Origin: Bradyrhizobium ontarionense
GTDB taxonomy: Bacteria; Pseudomonadota; Alphaproteobacteria; Rhizobiales; Xanthobacteraceae
DNA: 64,000 nt
Direction of reading: 5' to 3'
Assembly (NCBI RefSeq): GCF_021088345.1
Contig: NZ_CP088156.1
Span: 372,001 to 436,000, forward strand
Shown here: in pieces, positions 1 to 6,958 of the stretch
Layout: each line of letters starts with the position of its first letter
How positions within the stretch are numbered: the first letter of the stretch is position 1
Notes under the pieces: model-generated
The model's database searches: none
Told to the model about the DNA's origin: nothing
Seen by the model: only the letters and a program-made list of their open reading frames with translations
Program-made: the position numbers and the translations under genes

Positions 1-252
1 GAAAGCCTGCTGGACGATCCGCACCTGGTGGCGACCGATTTCTTTCCCGTGGTCGACCATCCGACCGAAGGCCCGATCCGCAGCACCCGCGTCTCCGCAA
101 CCTGGTCCGAGACCAAGGCAGAGCCGCAACGTCTGGCGGCGCGGCCGAACGAGCATGGCGAGCAGATTCTGCGCGAGCTTGGTTTCTCGGGTGAGGAGAT
201 CGCTGCGATGATCCGCGACGGTGCAACGACGCCGGCGCCTGCCAAGGAGTGA
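1..252 (+). CDS. CoA transferase family III (CaiB/BaiF-like), C-terminal fragment
   Basis: The reading frame is open from the first base of the window, so this is the last 83 residues of a longer protein. The stretch DDPHLVATDFFPVVDHP, followed by a proline- and glycine-rich segment and a short C-terminal helix (residues about 48-70), resembles the end of class III CoA transferases, which move CoA between acids and acyl-CoAs in catabolic pathways. The stop codon is followed four bases later by the start of an acyl-CoA dehydrogenase, so the two are probably co-transcribed and act on the same substrate: activation, then dehydrogenation. The catalytic Asp of the family lies upstream of the window, so the assignment rests on the tail and the neighbour. 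Confidence 0.6.
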   Translation, partial: ESLLDDPHLVATDFFPVVDHPTEGPIRSTRVSATWSETKAEPQRLAARPNEHGEQILRELGFSGEEIAAMIRDGATTPAPAKE

Positions 253-256
253 GACG

Positions 257-1423
257 ATGGATTTCGCGCTCTCGGCCAACCAGGAATCGATCCGTGATGC
301 GGTCGCGAAAATCTGCGCTGATTTCGACGATGCCTATTGGCTGAAGAAGGACAAGGAGGGCGGCTTCCCCTTCGACTTCCACAAGGCGCTGGCCGATGCC
401 GGCTGGCTCGGCATCTGCATTCCCGAGGCGTATGGCGGCTCCGGTCTCGGCATTCTCGATGCCGCGATCATGATGCGCGCGATCTCGGAGTCCGGCGCCG
501 GCATGTCCGGCGCCTCGGCAATCCACATGAACGTGTTCGGGCTCAACCCGGTCGTTGTGTTCGGCACGAAGGAGCAGTGCGCGCGCATGCTGCCGGGCAT
601 CGTCGACGGCAGCGAGAAGGCCTGTTTCGCGGTGACCGAGCCCAACACCGGCCTCAACACCACCCAGCTCAAGACCCGCGCGGTGCGCAAGGGCGACCGC
701 TACGTCGTCAATGGCCAGAAGGTGTGGATCTCGACCGCGCAGGTCGCCGAGAAGATCCTGCTGCTGGCGCGCACCACGCCGATGGAGGAGGTGAAGCGTC
801 CGACCCACGGGCTCAGCCTGTTCTACACGGACTTCGATCGCAGCCGCATCACGGTGCACGAGATCGAGAAGATGGGCCGCAAGCCGGTCGATTCCAACGA
901 GCTGTTCTTCGCGGATTTCGAGATTCCGGTCGAGGATCGCCTCGGCGAGGAGGGGCGCGGCTTCGACTACATCCTGCACGGCATGAATCCGGAGCGCATC
1001 CTGATCGCCGCTGAAGCCGTCGGGCTCGGCCATCTCGCGCTGTCGCGCGCGTCGGCCTATGCGAAGGCGCGCAACGTGTTCAATCGCCCGATCGGCCAGA
1101 ACCAGGGCATCCAGCATCCCCTGGCGAAGAACTGGATGGAGCTGGAAGCCGCCTGGCTGATGGTGCTGCAGGCCGGCTGGCAATACGACCAGGGCATGCC
1201 CTGCGGCCCGGCGGCGAACGCTGCGAAATATCTCGCCGCCGAGGCCGGCTTCCAGGCCTGCGAGCAGGCCGTGATGACCCATGGCGGCTTCGGCTATGCG
1301 CGCGAGTATCACGTCGAGCGTTACCTGCGCGAATCCCTGATCCCCCGCATCGCCCCGATCAGCCCGCAACTGATCCTGAGCTTCATCGCCGAGAAGGTCC
1401 TCGGCCTGCCGAAATCGTATTGA
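257..1423 (+). CDS. acyl-CoA dehydrogenase family protein
   Basis: This is a 388-residue FAD-dependent acyl-CoA dehydrogenase catalysing alpha,beta-dehydrogenation of an acyl-CoA and passing electrons to ETF. The N-terminal helical domain (1-125), the central beta domain with CFAVTEPNTGLN (123-134) and WIS (157-159), and the C-terminal helical domain with GGFGYAREY are all present. The usual catalytic Glu motif near the C-terminus (EGT) is replaced by an APISPQLIL segment. A Glu in the NPERIL motif (Glu246) sits where isovaleryl-CoA and long-chain dehydrogenases carry their base and probably does that job. I chose ATG 257 rather than an upstream in-frame start at 221, because 257 gives the normal N-terminus and follows the upstream stop by four bases. 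Confidence 0.9.
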   Translation: MDFALSANQESIRDAVAKICADFDDAYWLKKDKEGGFPFDFHKALADAGWLGICIPEAYGGSGLGILDAAIMMRAISESGAGMSGASAIHMNVFGLNPVVVFGTKEQCARMLPGIVDGSEKACFAVTEPNTGLNTTQLKTRAVRKGDRYVVNGQKVWISTAQVAEKILLLARTTPMEEVKRPTHGLSLFYTDFDRSRITVHEIEKMGRKPVDSNELFFADFEIPVEDRLGEEGRGFDYILHGMNPERILIAAEAVGLGHLALSRASAYAKARNVFNRPIGQNQGIQHPLAKNWMELEAAWLMVLQAGWQYDQGMPCGPAANAAKYLAAEAGFQACEQAVMTHGGFGYAREYHVERYLRESLIPRIAPISPQLILSFIAEKVLGLPKSY

Positions 1424-1462
1424 GGATGGCTCTGATCATGACATGCACGCGCTCTCTCCACG

Positions 1463-1545
1463 CGTCATTCCGGGGCACCCGAAGGGCGAGCTACGATGCG
1501 CAATTGCGCATCGTAGCTCGCGCTGACGCGCGCCACGGAATGACG
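1463..1545. repeat. palindromic intergenic repeat, family A (CGTCATTCCGG type)
   Basis: This 83-bp element begins CGTCATTCCGG and ends with the complementary CGGAATGACG. Its centre (1486-1521) is a perfect 36-nt palindrome with a GCAATTGC core. Related elements with the same ends occur at 22879-22980 and 43198-43330. It lies between two plus-strand genes and could form a strong hairpin in RNA. Confidence 0.85.
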
Positions 1546-1562
1546 GCGGAGCGCGTTGCACC

Positions 1563-2699
1563 ATGACCTACATCACCGGCACCGGCCTCACCTCGTTCGG
1601 CAGGCATGACGGCCGCTCCTCGCTCGACCTGATGAGCATGGCCGCCCAGCTTGCGCTCGACGATGCCGGGCTCACCCGTCGCGACATCGACGGCATCCTG
1701 TGCGGCTATTCGACGGTGTCGCCGCACATCATGCTCGCCACCATGTTCGCCGAGCATTTCGGCATCCAGCCATCCTATGCCCACGCCGTCCAGGTCGGCG
1801 GCGCCACCGGGCTGGCGATGGTGATGCTGGCGCATCACCTCGTCGAGGCCGGCGTGGTCAAGCATATGCTCGTTGTCGCCGGAGAGAATCGCCTGACCGG
1901 GCAGAGCCGCGATGTCTCGATCCAGGCGCTGGCCCAGGTCGGTCATCCCGACTACGAGCTGCCGCTCGGGCCGACGATCCCCGCCTATTACGGCCTCGTC
2001 GCCTCGCGCTACATGCATGAGCACGGCGTCACCGAGCAGGATCTCGCCGAGTTCGCCGTGCTGATGCGCGCGCATGCGCTGGACCATCCCGGCGCGCAAT
2101 TCCATGAGCCGATCACCGTTGCCGAGGTGATGGCGTCGAAGCCGGTGGCGCGGCCGCTGAAGCTGCTCGATTGCTGCCCGGTGTCCGACGGCGGCGCCGC
2201 CATCATCGTCAGCCGCGAGCCGACCGGCGCCATCGCCGTGCGCGTGCGCGGTTGCGCCCAGGCGCACACCCACCAGCACGTCACGGCGGCACCCGCCTTG
2301 AGCGAGCTCGGCGCCGAGATCGCGATTGCAAAGGCCAAGTCTGCTGCCGGCGTGGCGATCGCAGACATCAACTATGCCGCCGTCTATGACAGCTTCACGA
2401 TCACGCTGTGCATGCTGCTCGAGGACCTCGGCCTCGCCGGTCGCGGCGAGGCTGCGGCGCGTGTGAGGGCCGGCCATTTCAGCCGCGACGGTGCGGTGCC
2501 GCTCAACACCCATGGCGGGCTGTTGAGCTACGGCCATTGCGGCGTCGGCGGCGCGATGGCGCATCTCAGCGAGGCACATCTGCAGATGACGGAGCGGGCG
2601 GGTCACCGTCAGGTGCGCGACGCCACGCTGACCTTGCTGCATGGTGATGGTGGCGTGCTGTCGTCCCATGTCAGCATGTTCTGGGAGCGGGTGCGATGA
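1563..2699 (+). CDS. thiolase-fold protein lacking the nucleophilic Cys (Ltp2-like aldolase candidate)
   Basis: This 378-residue protein has the thiolase/SCP-x fold. Where true thiolases have NCASG with the acyl-accepting Cys, it reads VQVGGATG (76-83), so ordinary thiolysis is unlikely. It keeps a YDSFT motif (275-279) and GGLLSYGHCG (318-327), regions that carry functional tyrosines in Ltp2-type side-chain aldolases. Its stop overlaps the start of a DUF35 protein by four bases, the same pairing as Ltp2 with its DUF35 partner in steroid side-chain cleavage. The likely role is carbon-carbon bond cleavage (retro-aldol) of a hydroxyacyl-CoA, possibly within the pathway of the upstream dehydrogenase. 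The substrate cannot be told from the sequence. Confidence 0.75.
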   Translation: MTYITGTGLTSFGRHDGRSSLDLMSMAAQLALDDAGLTRRDIDGILCGYSTVSPHIMLATMFAEHFGIQPSYAHAVQVGGATGLAMVMLAHHLVEAGVVKHMLVVAGENRLTGQSRDVSIQALAQVGHPDYELPLGPTIPAYYGLVASRYMHEHGVTEQDLAEFAVLMRAHALDHPGAQFHEPITVAEVMASKPVARPLKLLDCCPVSDGGAAIIVSREPTGAIAVRVRGCAQAHTHQHVTAAPALSELGAEIAIAKAKSAAGVAIADINYAAVYDSFTITLCMLLEDLGLAGRGEAAARVRAGHFSRDGAVPLNTHGGLLSYGHCGVGGAMAHLSEAHLQMTERAGHRQVRDATLTLLHGDGGVLSSHVSMFWERVR

Positions 2700-3052
2700 G
2701 CGAATCGGCCGACTGGACCAAGGGCTTTGCGGCGATCAGCTATCAGCGCTGCGCGTGCTGCGCCCACGTGCAGTATTTCCGCCGCGACTTCTGCGCGGCC
2801 TGCGGCTCGCCCGCGCTCACCGAGCACGAAGCGGGCGGCGAGGGCACCGTCTACGCGGCGTCATTGGTCTGCCGTGCCGCGACGCCGGAGACGCGCGCGC
2901 ATGTGCCGTACAACATCGTGCTGGTGGATATGCGGGAGGGCTTTCGCATGATGGCCCATGGCGACCACGATCTTGCGATCGGCGATTCGGTCGAAGCGCG
3001 CTTCACAGCCTTTGCAGGCGGCATTGTGCCTTACTTTGGGAAAGCGAAATGA
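2696..3052 (+). CDS. DUF35 OB-fold / Zn-ribbon protein, partner of the thiolase-like protein
   Basis: This 118-residue protein has an N-terminal rubredoxin-like zinc ribbon (CACC at about 18-21 and CAAC at about 34-37) followed by an OB-fold beta barrel ending in GIVPYFGK. DUF35 proteins act as small partners of thiolase-fold enzymes, binding the acyl-CoA substrate and completing the active complex in Ltp2-type aldolases and some thiolases. The ATG overlaps the upstream stop as ATGA, implying translational coupling and equal dosage. All four zinc-ligand cysteines are present. Confidence 0.8.
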   Translation: MSESADWTKGFAAISYQRCACCAHVQYFRRDFCAACGSPALTEHEAGGEGTVYAASLVCRAATPETRAHVPYNIVLVDMREGFRMMAHGDHDLAIGDSVEARFTAFAGGIVPYFGKAK

Positions 3053-3237
3053 CGCGATGTCGCCGAACGGCGTGGCAAGCGGTCGAACGCGGGCGACCGA
3101 GGCGGGACGATACGCATTACAAGTTCGTCCCGACCCGGATCGCCGCGCGATTGACGCAAAACTGTTACGCTACGCTTACTAACTCAAACGCAACTCTACT
3201 CGGTCGTTCGCGTGAGCAATCAAGCTCACATTCCTAC

Positions 3238-3296
3238 CTACGGGCGATGAAGAAACTGCGACGCAGAACCTCCAGACAGCCCTTCATCGCCCGTAG
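3238..3296 (-). terminator. hairpin at the end of the small membrane-peptide gene
   Basis: A perfect 15-bp inverted repeat, CTACGGGCGATGAAG at 3238-3252 and its complement at 3282-3296, encloses a 29-nt loop. The stop codon of the minus-strand small gene falls in its first arm. There is no clear T-run, so a terminator or mRNA-stabilising role is only inferred. Confidence 0.4.
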
Positions 3297-3385
3297 AACA
3301 GGACGCTGGCGATGACAATCATCGACGTCACCGCCAGCATGTGCGCGAGTGCTTCCGATGTTGCCCTCTTAGTGGCTTCCTTCAT
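3284..3385 (-). CDS. small single-pass membrane peptide, 33 aa, function unknown
   Basis: The predicted peptide begins MKEATKRATSEALAHM and continues into a hydrophobic segment (about residues 14-30) ending in FYGR, so it looks like a single membrane-spanning peptide with a basic, amphipathic N-terminus. The start was chosen because a strong ribosome binding site (GGAGG, seven bases before the ATG) stands directly upstream. A longer in-frame start further upstream has no such support. A hairpin follows the stop. I do not recognise a named family. The good RBS, the hairpin and the coherent transmembrane pattern are the only arguments that it is real. Confidence 0.55.
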   Translation of the reverse strand: MKEATKRATSEALAHMLAVTSMIVIASVLFYGR

Positions 3386-3712
3386 GCCGTTTCCTCCCTG
3401 GACACTGGACACGACTCTCCGTTGCGCAACTACACACGCGACGGCGGCTGGAATTTTACTCGGAACACCCCACATCGACGTCTGCTTCGCGAGTCCCCAC
3501 TCGGCGTTCATCGACGGTTCAGAACATCGTCGGGTAATGCGGCGCGAATTGGGCTCGCTTATGGTTGTCCTGCGACCGAGTTCCGGTAACGTTTAGGCGA
3601 GCCCGTACAATTACGAGTGATGAAAGATCTCGACCGGAAGCTATCAGTTGCTGTGAATTGCAACCTTGAGTGTTCGTCTGCGTCGCGTGGATGTGACGCT
3701 GCGATGACTGTC
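3386..3712. other. gene-free interval between the small peptide gene and glsA
   Basis: About 330 bases without a supportable gene. It should contain the promoter of the minus-strand small peptide and the 3' untranslated end of the glutaminase gene. Short open frames here are low in quality and lack ribosome binding sites. No repeat or clear hairpin was seen. Confidence 0.5.
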
Positions 3713-5575
3713 CTAGTCCGCCGCGAGCAGGTTGAGCCGCGCATTCGCGATCGTCAGGCGCTCTGCAAGGAGCTGGGCAAGGTTGCGCATGATGCGCTCG
3801 CCCGCCTTCGGATGCCGCGCGCGGAAGCGCTCGAAATCATCCAGCGTGATCTCGAAGGCGGTGGCCGAGAAGTCGGCTATGACATCGGCGGAGCGCACGG
3901 GCTCCAGCAGTGCCATCTCGCCGAAGCATTGCCCCGCCGTCAGCGTCGCCAGCCGGATGCCGTCGGGCAGGGTGACGTGGACGACGCCGGAGCGCAGGAA
4001 GAAGAGCGAGGTCGCCGGCTCGCCGGCGGCGAGGATGCGTTCGCCCTGCTGATAGTGTCTGATGGTGGCAAGCGCGGCGAGTTCGTGGCGCTCGTCTCCG
4101 GAAAGTCCCGCAAGGAGCGGCTGCTCGGCAAGCTCGGTGGTCTCGAGGAAATCGATCGCGCCGCCGTAGCGGTAGACGATCTGATCCTCGGCCCATTCGA
4201 TGGCCGTGTCGAGCAGGTAGAAATCACGCACGTTGCTGATGTCGCCGGTGAGCGCGGTGATCTCCTGCCACTCCGAGGAGGAACGACGGATGCCCGACAG
4301 CACCACGGTGACCTGAAAGTCGGCCAGCTCGTGAAACAGCTCGGCGAGCAGGCGCAGGCCTGCGGGCGTCATGGCGGTGACGCGGTGGAGATCGAAGATC
4401 ACGAATTGCGGGCGCGCGCTCGCTGCGAGCTGGCGCGAGACGTAGTCGACATTGGAGAAAGACAGCGTGCCGACCAGCTCGAGCACGCGCACCGCGTCAG
4501 GATGCGCGGCCAGGATCTTGCGCTCCTGCGCGCGGCGGCTGCGCCGCGACGGATTGGCGCCGATGTCGTAGTCGGCGATGATCGAGGTGCGGGCATCATC
4601 CGAGCGGTTCAGCATGTGCAGCCCGTAATGCGCCGACAGCGCCTCGCAGACCTTGATGCCGCGCACGCTGTTGCCGTGGCCGTCGAGCCGCGGCGAATAG
4701 CTGCCGAGCCCGAGCCGCGCCGGCAGGCTCGCCAGGATGCCGCCGCCGACGCCGCTCTTGGCGGGAATGCCGACGCGGTAGATCCATTCGCCGGCGAAAT
4801 CATACATGCCCGAGGAGGTCATGACCGAGAGTGTGCGTGACACGGCGTAGGGCGTCACCACCTGCTCGCCGGTCACGGGATTGACGCCCCGGTTGGCCAG
4901 CGTTGCGGCCATGATCGCGCAGTCGCGCGCGGTGACGAGCACGGCGCATTGCCGGAAGTAGACCGCGAGCACGTCGTCGACGGGCTCCTTGATGACGTCG
5001 GAGGTCCGCAGCAGATAGGCGATGGCGCGGTTGCGGTCGCCGGTCGCGACTTCCGATGCGAACACGGCATCGTCGACGTCGAGCTTGCGGCCGGCGAAGC
5101 GGCCGAGCGCATCCCTGATGGCCTCGAAGGCATCCGCGCCCCTCGCCTTGCGGATCAAGCCGCTGCAGGTGATCGCGCCGGCATTGACCATCGGATTGAA
5201 CGGATGGTTCTCGGCATTGAGCCGGATCGAGTTGAAGGGATCGCCGGACGGCTCGACGCCGATCACGCGTTCGACCTGATCCGAGCCGAGCGCATCGAGC
5301 GCGAGCGCGAACACGAACGGCTTCGACATCGACTGGATCGTGAACGGCACGCGGCTGTCGCCGACTTCGTAGACATGACCGTCGAGGGTGGCGAGGCTGA
5401 TGCCGAAATGCGCCGGATCGGCTTTGCCCAGCTCGGGGATGTAGTTCGCGACCGCGCCGTCATGATCGGGCCAGAAGTCGGCGTGGCAGGCCGATAGGAA
5501 GCGCTGCAGCGGCGGCATCGCGGCGGACGCCCAATGCTGCGGATGGCGGATCGGCCTCGGATGTTGCGTCGTCAT
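3713..5575 (-). CDS. glsA: glutaminase fused to STAS and cyclic nucleotide-binding domains
   Basis: This 620-residue three-domain protein hydrolyses glutamine to glutamate and ammonia. The N-terminal glutaminase domain (about 15-330) carries the serine-dependent SxxK motif (Ser82, Lys85), the VNAGAI segment (130-135) and the GVGGGILASLP region. A STAS domain follows (about 360-465, with FDLHRVTAMTPAG), then a Crp-like cyclic nucleotide-binding domain (485-605) with FGEMALL (551-557) and a phosphate-contacting Arg561. Most bacterial glutaminases are about 310 residues, so the C-terminal half is an added regulatory part, presumably linking activity to cAMP or another ligand. ATG at 5575 is preferred over an in-frame TTG 21 bases upstream. 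It stands alone on the minus strand, divergent from the IclR gene. Confidence 0.93.
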   Translation of the reverse strand: MTTQHPRPIRHPQHWASAAMPPLQRFLSACHADFWPDHDGAVANYIPELGKADPAHFGISLATLDGHVYEVGDSRVPFTIQSMSKPFVFALALDALGSDQVERVIGVEPSGDPFNSIRLNAENHPFNPMVNAGAITCSGLIRKARGADAFEAIRDALGRFAGRKLDVDDAVFASEVATGDRNRAIAYLLRTSDVIKEPVDDVLAVYFRQCAVLVTARDCAIMAATLANRGVNPVTGEQVVTPYAVSRTLSVMTSSGMYDFAGEWIYRVGIPAKSGVGGGILASLPARLGLGSYSPRLDGHGNSVRGIKVCEALSAHYGLHMLNRSDDARTSIIADYDIGANPSRRSRRAQERKILAAHPDAVRVLELVGTLSFSNVDYVSRQLAASARPQFVIFDLHRVTAMTPAGLRLLAELFHELADFQVTVVLSGIRRSSSEWQEITALTGDISNVRDFYLLDTAIEWAEDQIVYRYGGAIDFLETTELAEQPLLAGLSGDERHELAALATIRHYQQGERILAAGEPATSLFFLRSGVVHVTLPDGIRLATLTAGQCFGEMALLEPVRSADVIADFSATAFEITLDDFERFRARHPKAGERIMRNLAQLLAERLTIANARLNLLAAD

Positions 5576-5971
5576 GGGGAAGCTCGGCGGGGACAAGGTT
5601 GCGCGCTGGTTATGTCGCAGCCGCGACGGGGCAGCCAGCCCACACTTGTCGCAACGCTGGTCAAATGTTGCCGCTGCTCACCGATTGAGCGGGGGGCGGG
5701 GCTCGCGGTCACCGCGACTCAGGGCGATGTCGGCGTGCTCGGCTCGTTGCCGAACGGGTCGCTCTGGGCCCGATGCTGCCGCGCCGGCACCGGCCGTTAC
5801 CCCATCACCGGCGGGCCACGCCCGATTGGCATGGCGATGCCGAGTCTTGTGCCAACACGCTGAAGAACGATGGTTTTCCGGCATGGTCCGGTGTTGTGAC
5901 GGCAAAACGGCTGGGCTAGCTTGTTCAATAAGCGGAATATCATTCCGCAGGATGGAATTGGTGGGAAACGC
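5576..5971. other. divergent intergenic region glsA / iclR-type gene
   Basis: About 400 bases lie between the divergent starts of the glutaminase and the IclR-family gene and should hold both promoters. The right end contains the IclR-box-like palindrome at 5932-5948. Reading frames in it lack ribosome binding sites and look like shadows. A long minus-strand frame entering from the IclR gene is antisense noise. Confidence 0.6.
5932..5948. promoter_or_regulatory. IclR-type operator candidate (GCGGAAT-N3-ATTCCGC)
   Basis: A perfect 7-bp inverted repeat, GCGGAAT and ATTCCGC with a 3-bp spacer, lies 23 bases before the chosen ATG of the IclR-family gene. The GGAAT...ATTCC pattern matches the general half-site style of IclR-family boxes. 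A partial copy (GGATGGAATT) follows. The position suggests autoregulation and joint control of the downstream carboxyltransferase. It also argues against the longer reading frame that would place this palindrome inside the coding sequence. Confidence 0.65.
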
Positions 5972-6958
5972 ATGGGACGACGGTCTGAGCGATTGAGCAG
6001 GGTGGGCATGCTGCCCGGAGATCTCGCTGGCGAAGGCGAGGTCATTCAGGTGGTGTCGCGGGCGTTCGACGTGCTGCGCTGTTTCGAGGGGCACGATTCT
6101 CGGCTCGGAAATCTCGAAATCTCGAATCGCTGCGGTCTGCCGCGGTCGACGGTGTCGCGCCTGACGCACACGCTGACCCGCATGGGACAGCTGGTCTATC
6201 TGCCGCGCGACCAGAAATACCGCATCGGCCCGAGCGCGGTCGCGATGAGCACGTCGATGACGCGCGGGCTGCAACTGCGCAATTTGATCCGGCAGCGGCT
6301 GCAGGATGTCGCGGAGCAATTGCCGGGCACCGTCGGCTTCGTCATTCCGGACCAGTTTCATCTCGTCTACCTGGAGTTCGGCCGCGCCGCGAACGCGCTC
6401 GGTCTGCACGAGACCACCGGCAGCCGCATCTCGATGGCCTCGACCGCCGCTGGTCACGCTTATGTCGCCGCGCTCGAGCCCGAAATGGGCGACGCGCTGC
6501 TCACCGAGATGGAGCGGGAGCTGCCGGACGCGGCCAAGCTGCTGCGGCCGCGTCTCGAGCACAACAGGCAGTTCCTCAAGGAGCATGGCTACGTCGTCGC
6601 CTGTGGCCTGTGGAGCCCGCACATCAACGGCGTCGCGCTGCCGATCTGGTCGCCGCAATACCAGACCTATGTCGTCCTCACGATCGGCCTGTTGTCGGCG
6701 ATGTACGACGAGCAGCGCCTGCATGACGAGGTCGCCCAGCCGATGCGCGAGCTCGGCCGCAGCATCGCCGCGTTGCTGCAGGGCGCCGAAGCCGATGTCT
6801 TCAACAGCCGGGTGGAGAGAAAGCCGCTCCAGGTGAACGCGAAGACCAACCAGAAGAACAAGACCATCACCGGGACGGGGGACACGAATGAGTTGGCAGC
6901 CGGAGCTCGAGGAACTGGCCCGGCGCGAGGCCTTCGCGCGGGAGATGGGCGGGCCTGA
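5972..6958 (+). CDS. IclR family transcriptional regulator
   Basis: The 328-residue protein has an N-terminal winged helix-turn-helix (about 22-85; VSRAFDVLRCF, then CGLPRSTVSRLTHTL as the recognition helix) and a C-terminal ligand-binding IclR domain (about 100-265) with the GLWSPHINGVALPIW segment. A basic tail of about 50 residues follows, and its last 23 codons overlap the next gene in another frame. ATG 5972 was chosen because the upstream TTG start at 5921 would put the operator-like palindrome inside the gene. The 71-base overlap with the carboxyltransferase gene implies one transcript, so the likely target is that gene, with a ligand related to its acyl-CoA substrate. Confidence 0.85.
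   Translation: MGRRSERLSRVGMLPGDLAGEGEVIQVVSRAFDVLRCFEGHDSRLGNLEISNRCGLPRSTVSRLTHTLTRMGQLVYLPRDQKYRIGPSAVAMSTSMTRGLQLRNLIRQRLQDVAEQLPGTVGFVIPDQFHLVYLEFGRAANALGLHETTGSRISMASTAAGHAYVAALEPEMGDALLTEMERELPDAAKLLRPRLEHNRQFLKEHGYVVACGLWSPHINGVALPIWSPQYQTYVVLTIGLLSAMYDEQRLHDEVAQPMRELGRSIAALLQGAEADVFNSRVERKPLQVNAKTNQKNKTITGTGDTNELAAGARGTGPARGLRAGDGRA

Noticed and set aside
1491..2669. Long minus-strand reading frame (392 codons) opposite the thiolase-like gene
   Set aside because: It lies antisense to a gene with clear motifs, has histidine/arginine-rich low-quality translation and no family match. It is a high-GC shadow.
3053..3237. Promoter-like TTGACG at 3151 with a downstream AT-rich box
   Set aside because: Spacing to any -10-like hexamer is 14 or 19 bases, and no plus-strand gene follows.
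5921..5971. Longer N-terminus for the IclR regulator from an upstream TTG
   Set aside because: It would put the perfect operator-like palindrome inside coding sequence and lacks a ribosome binding site.
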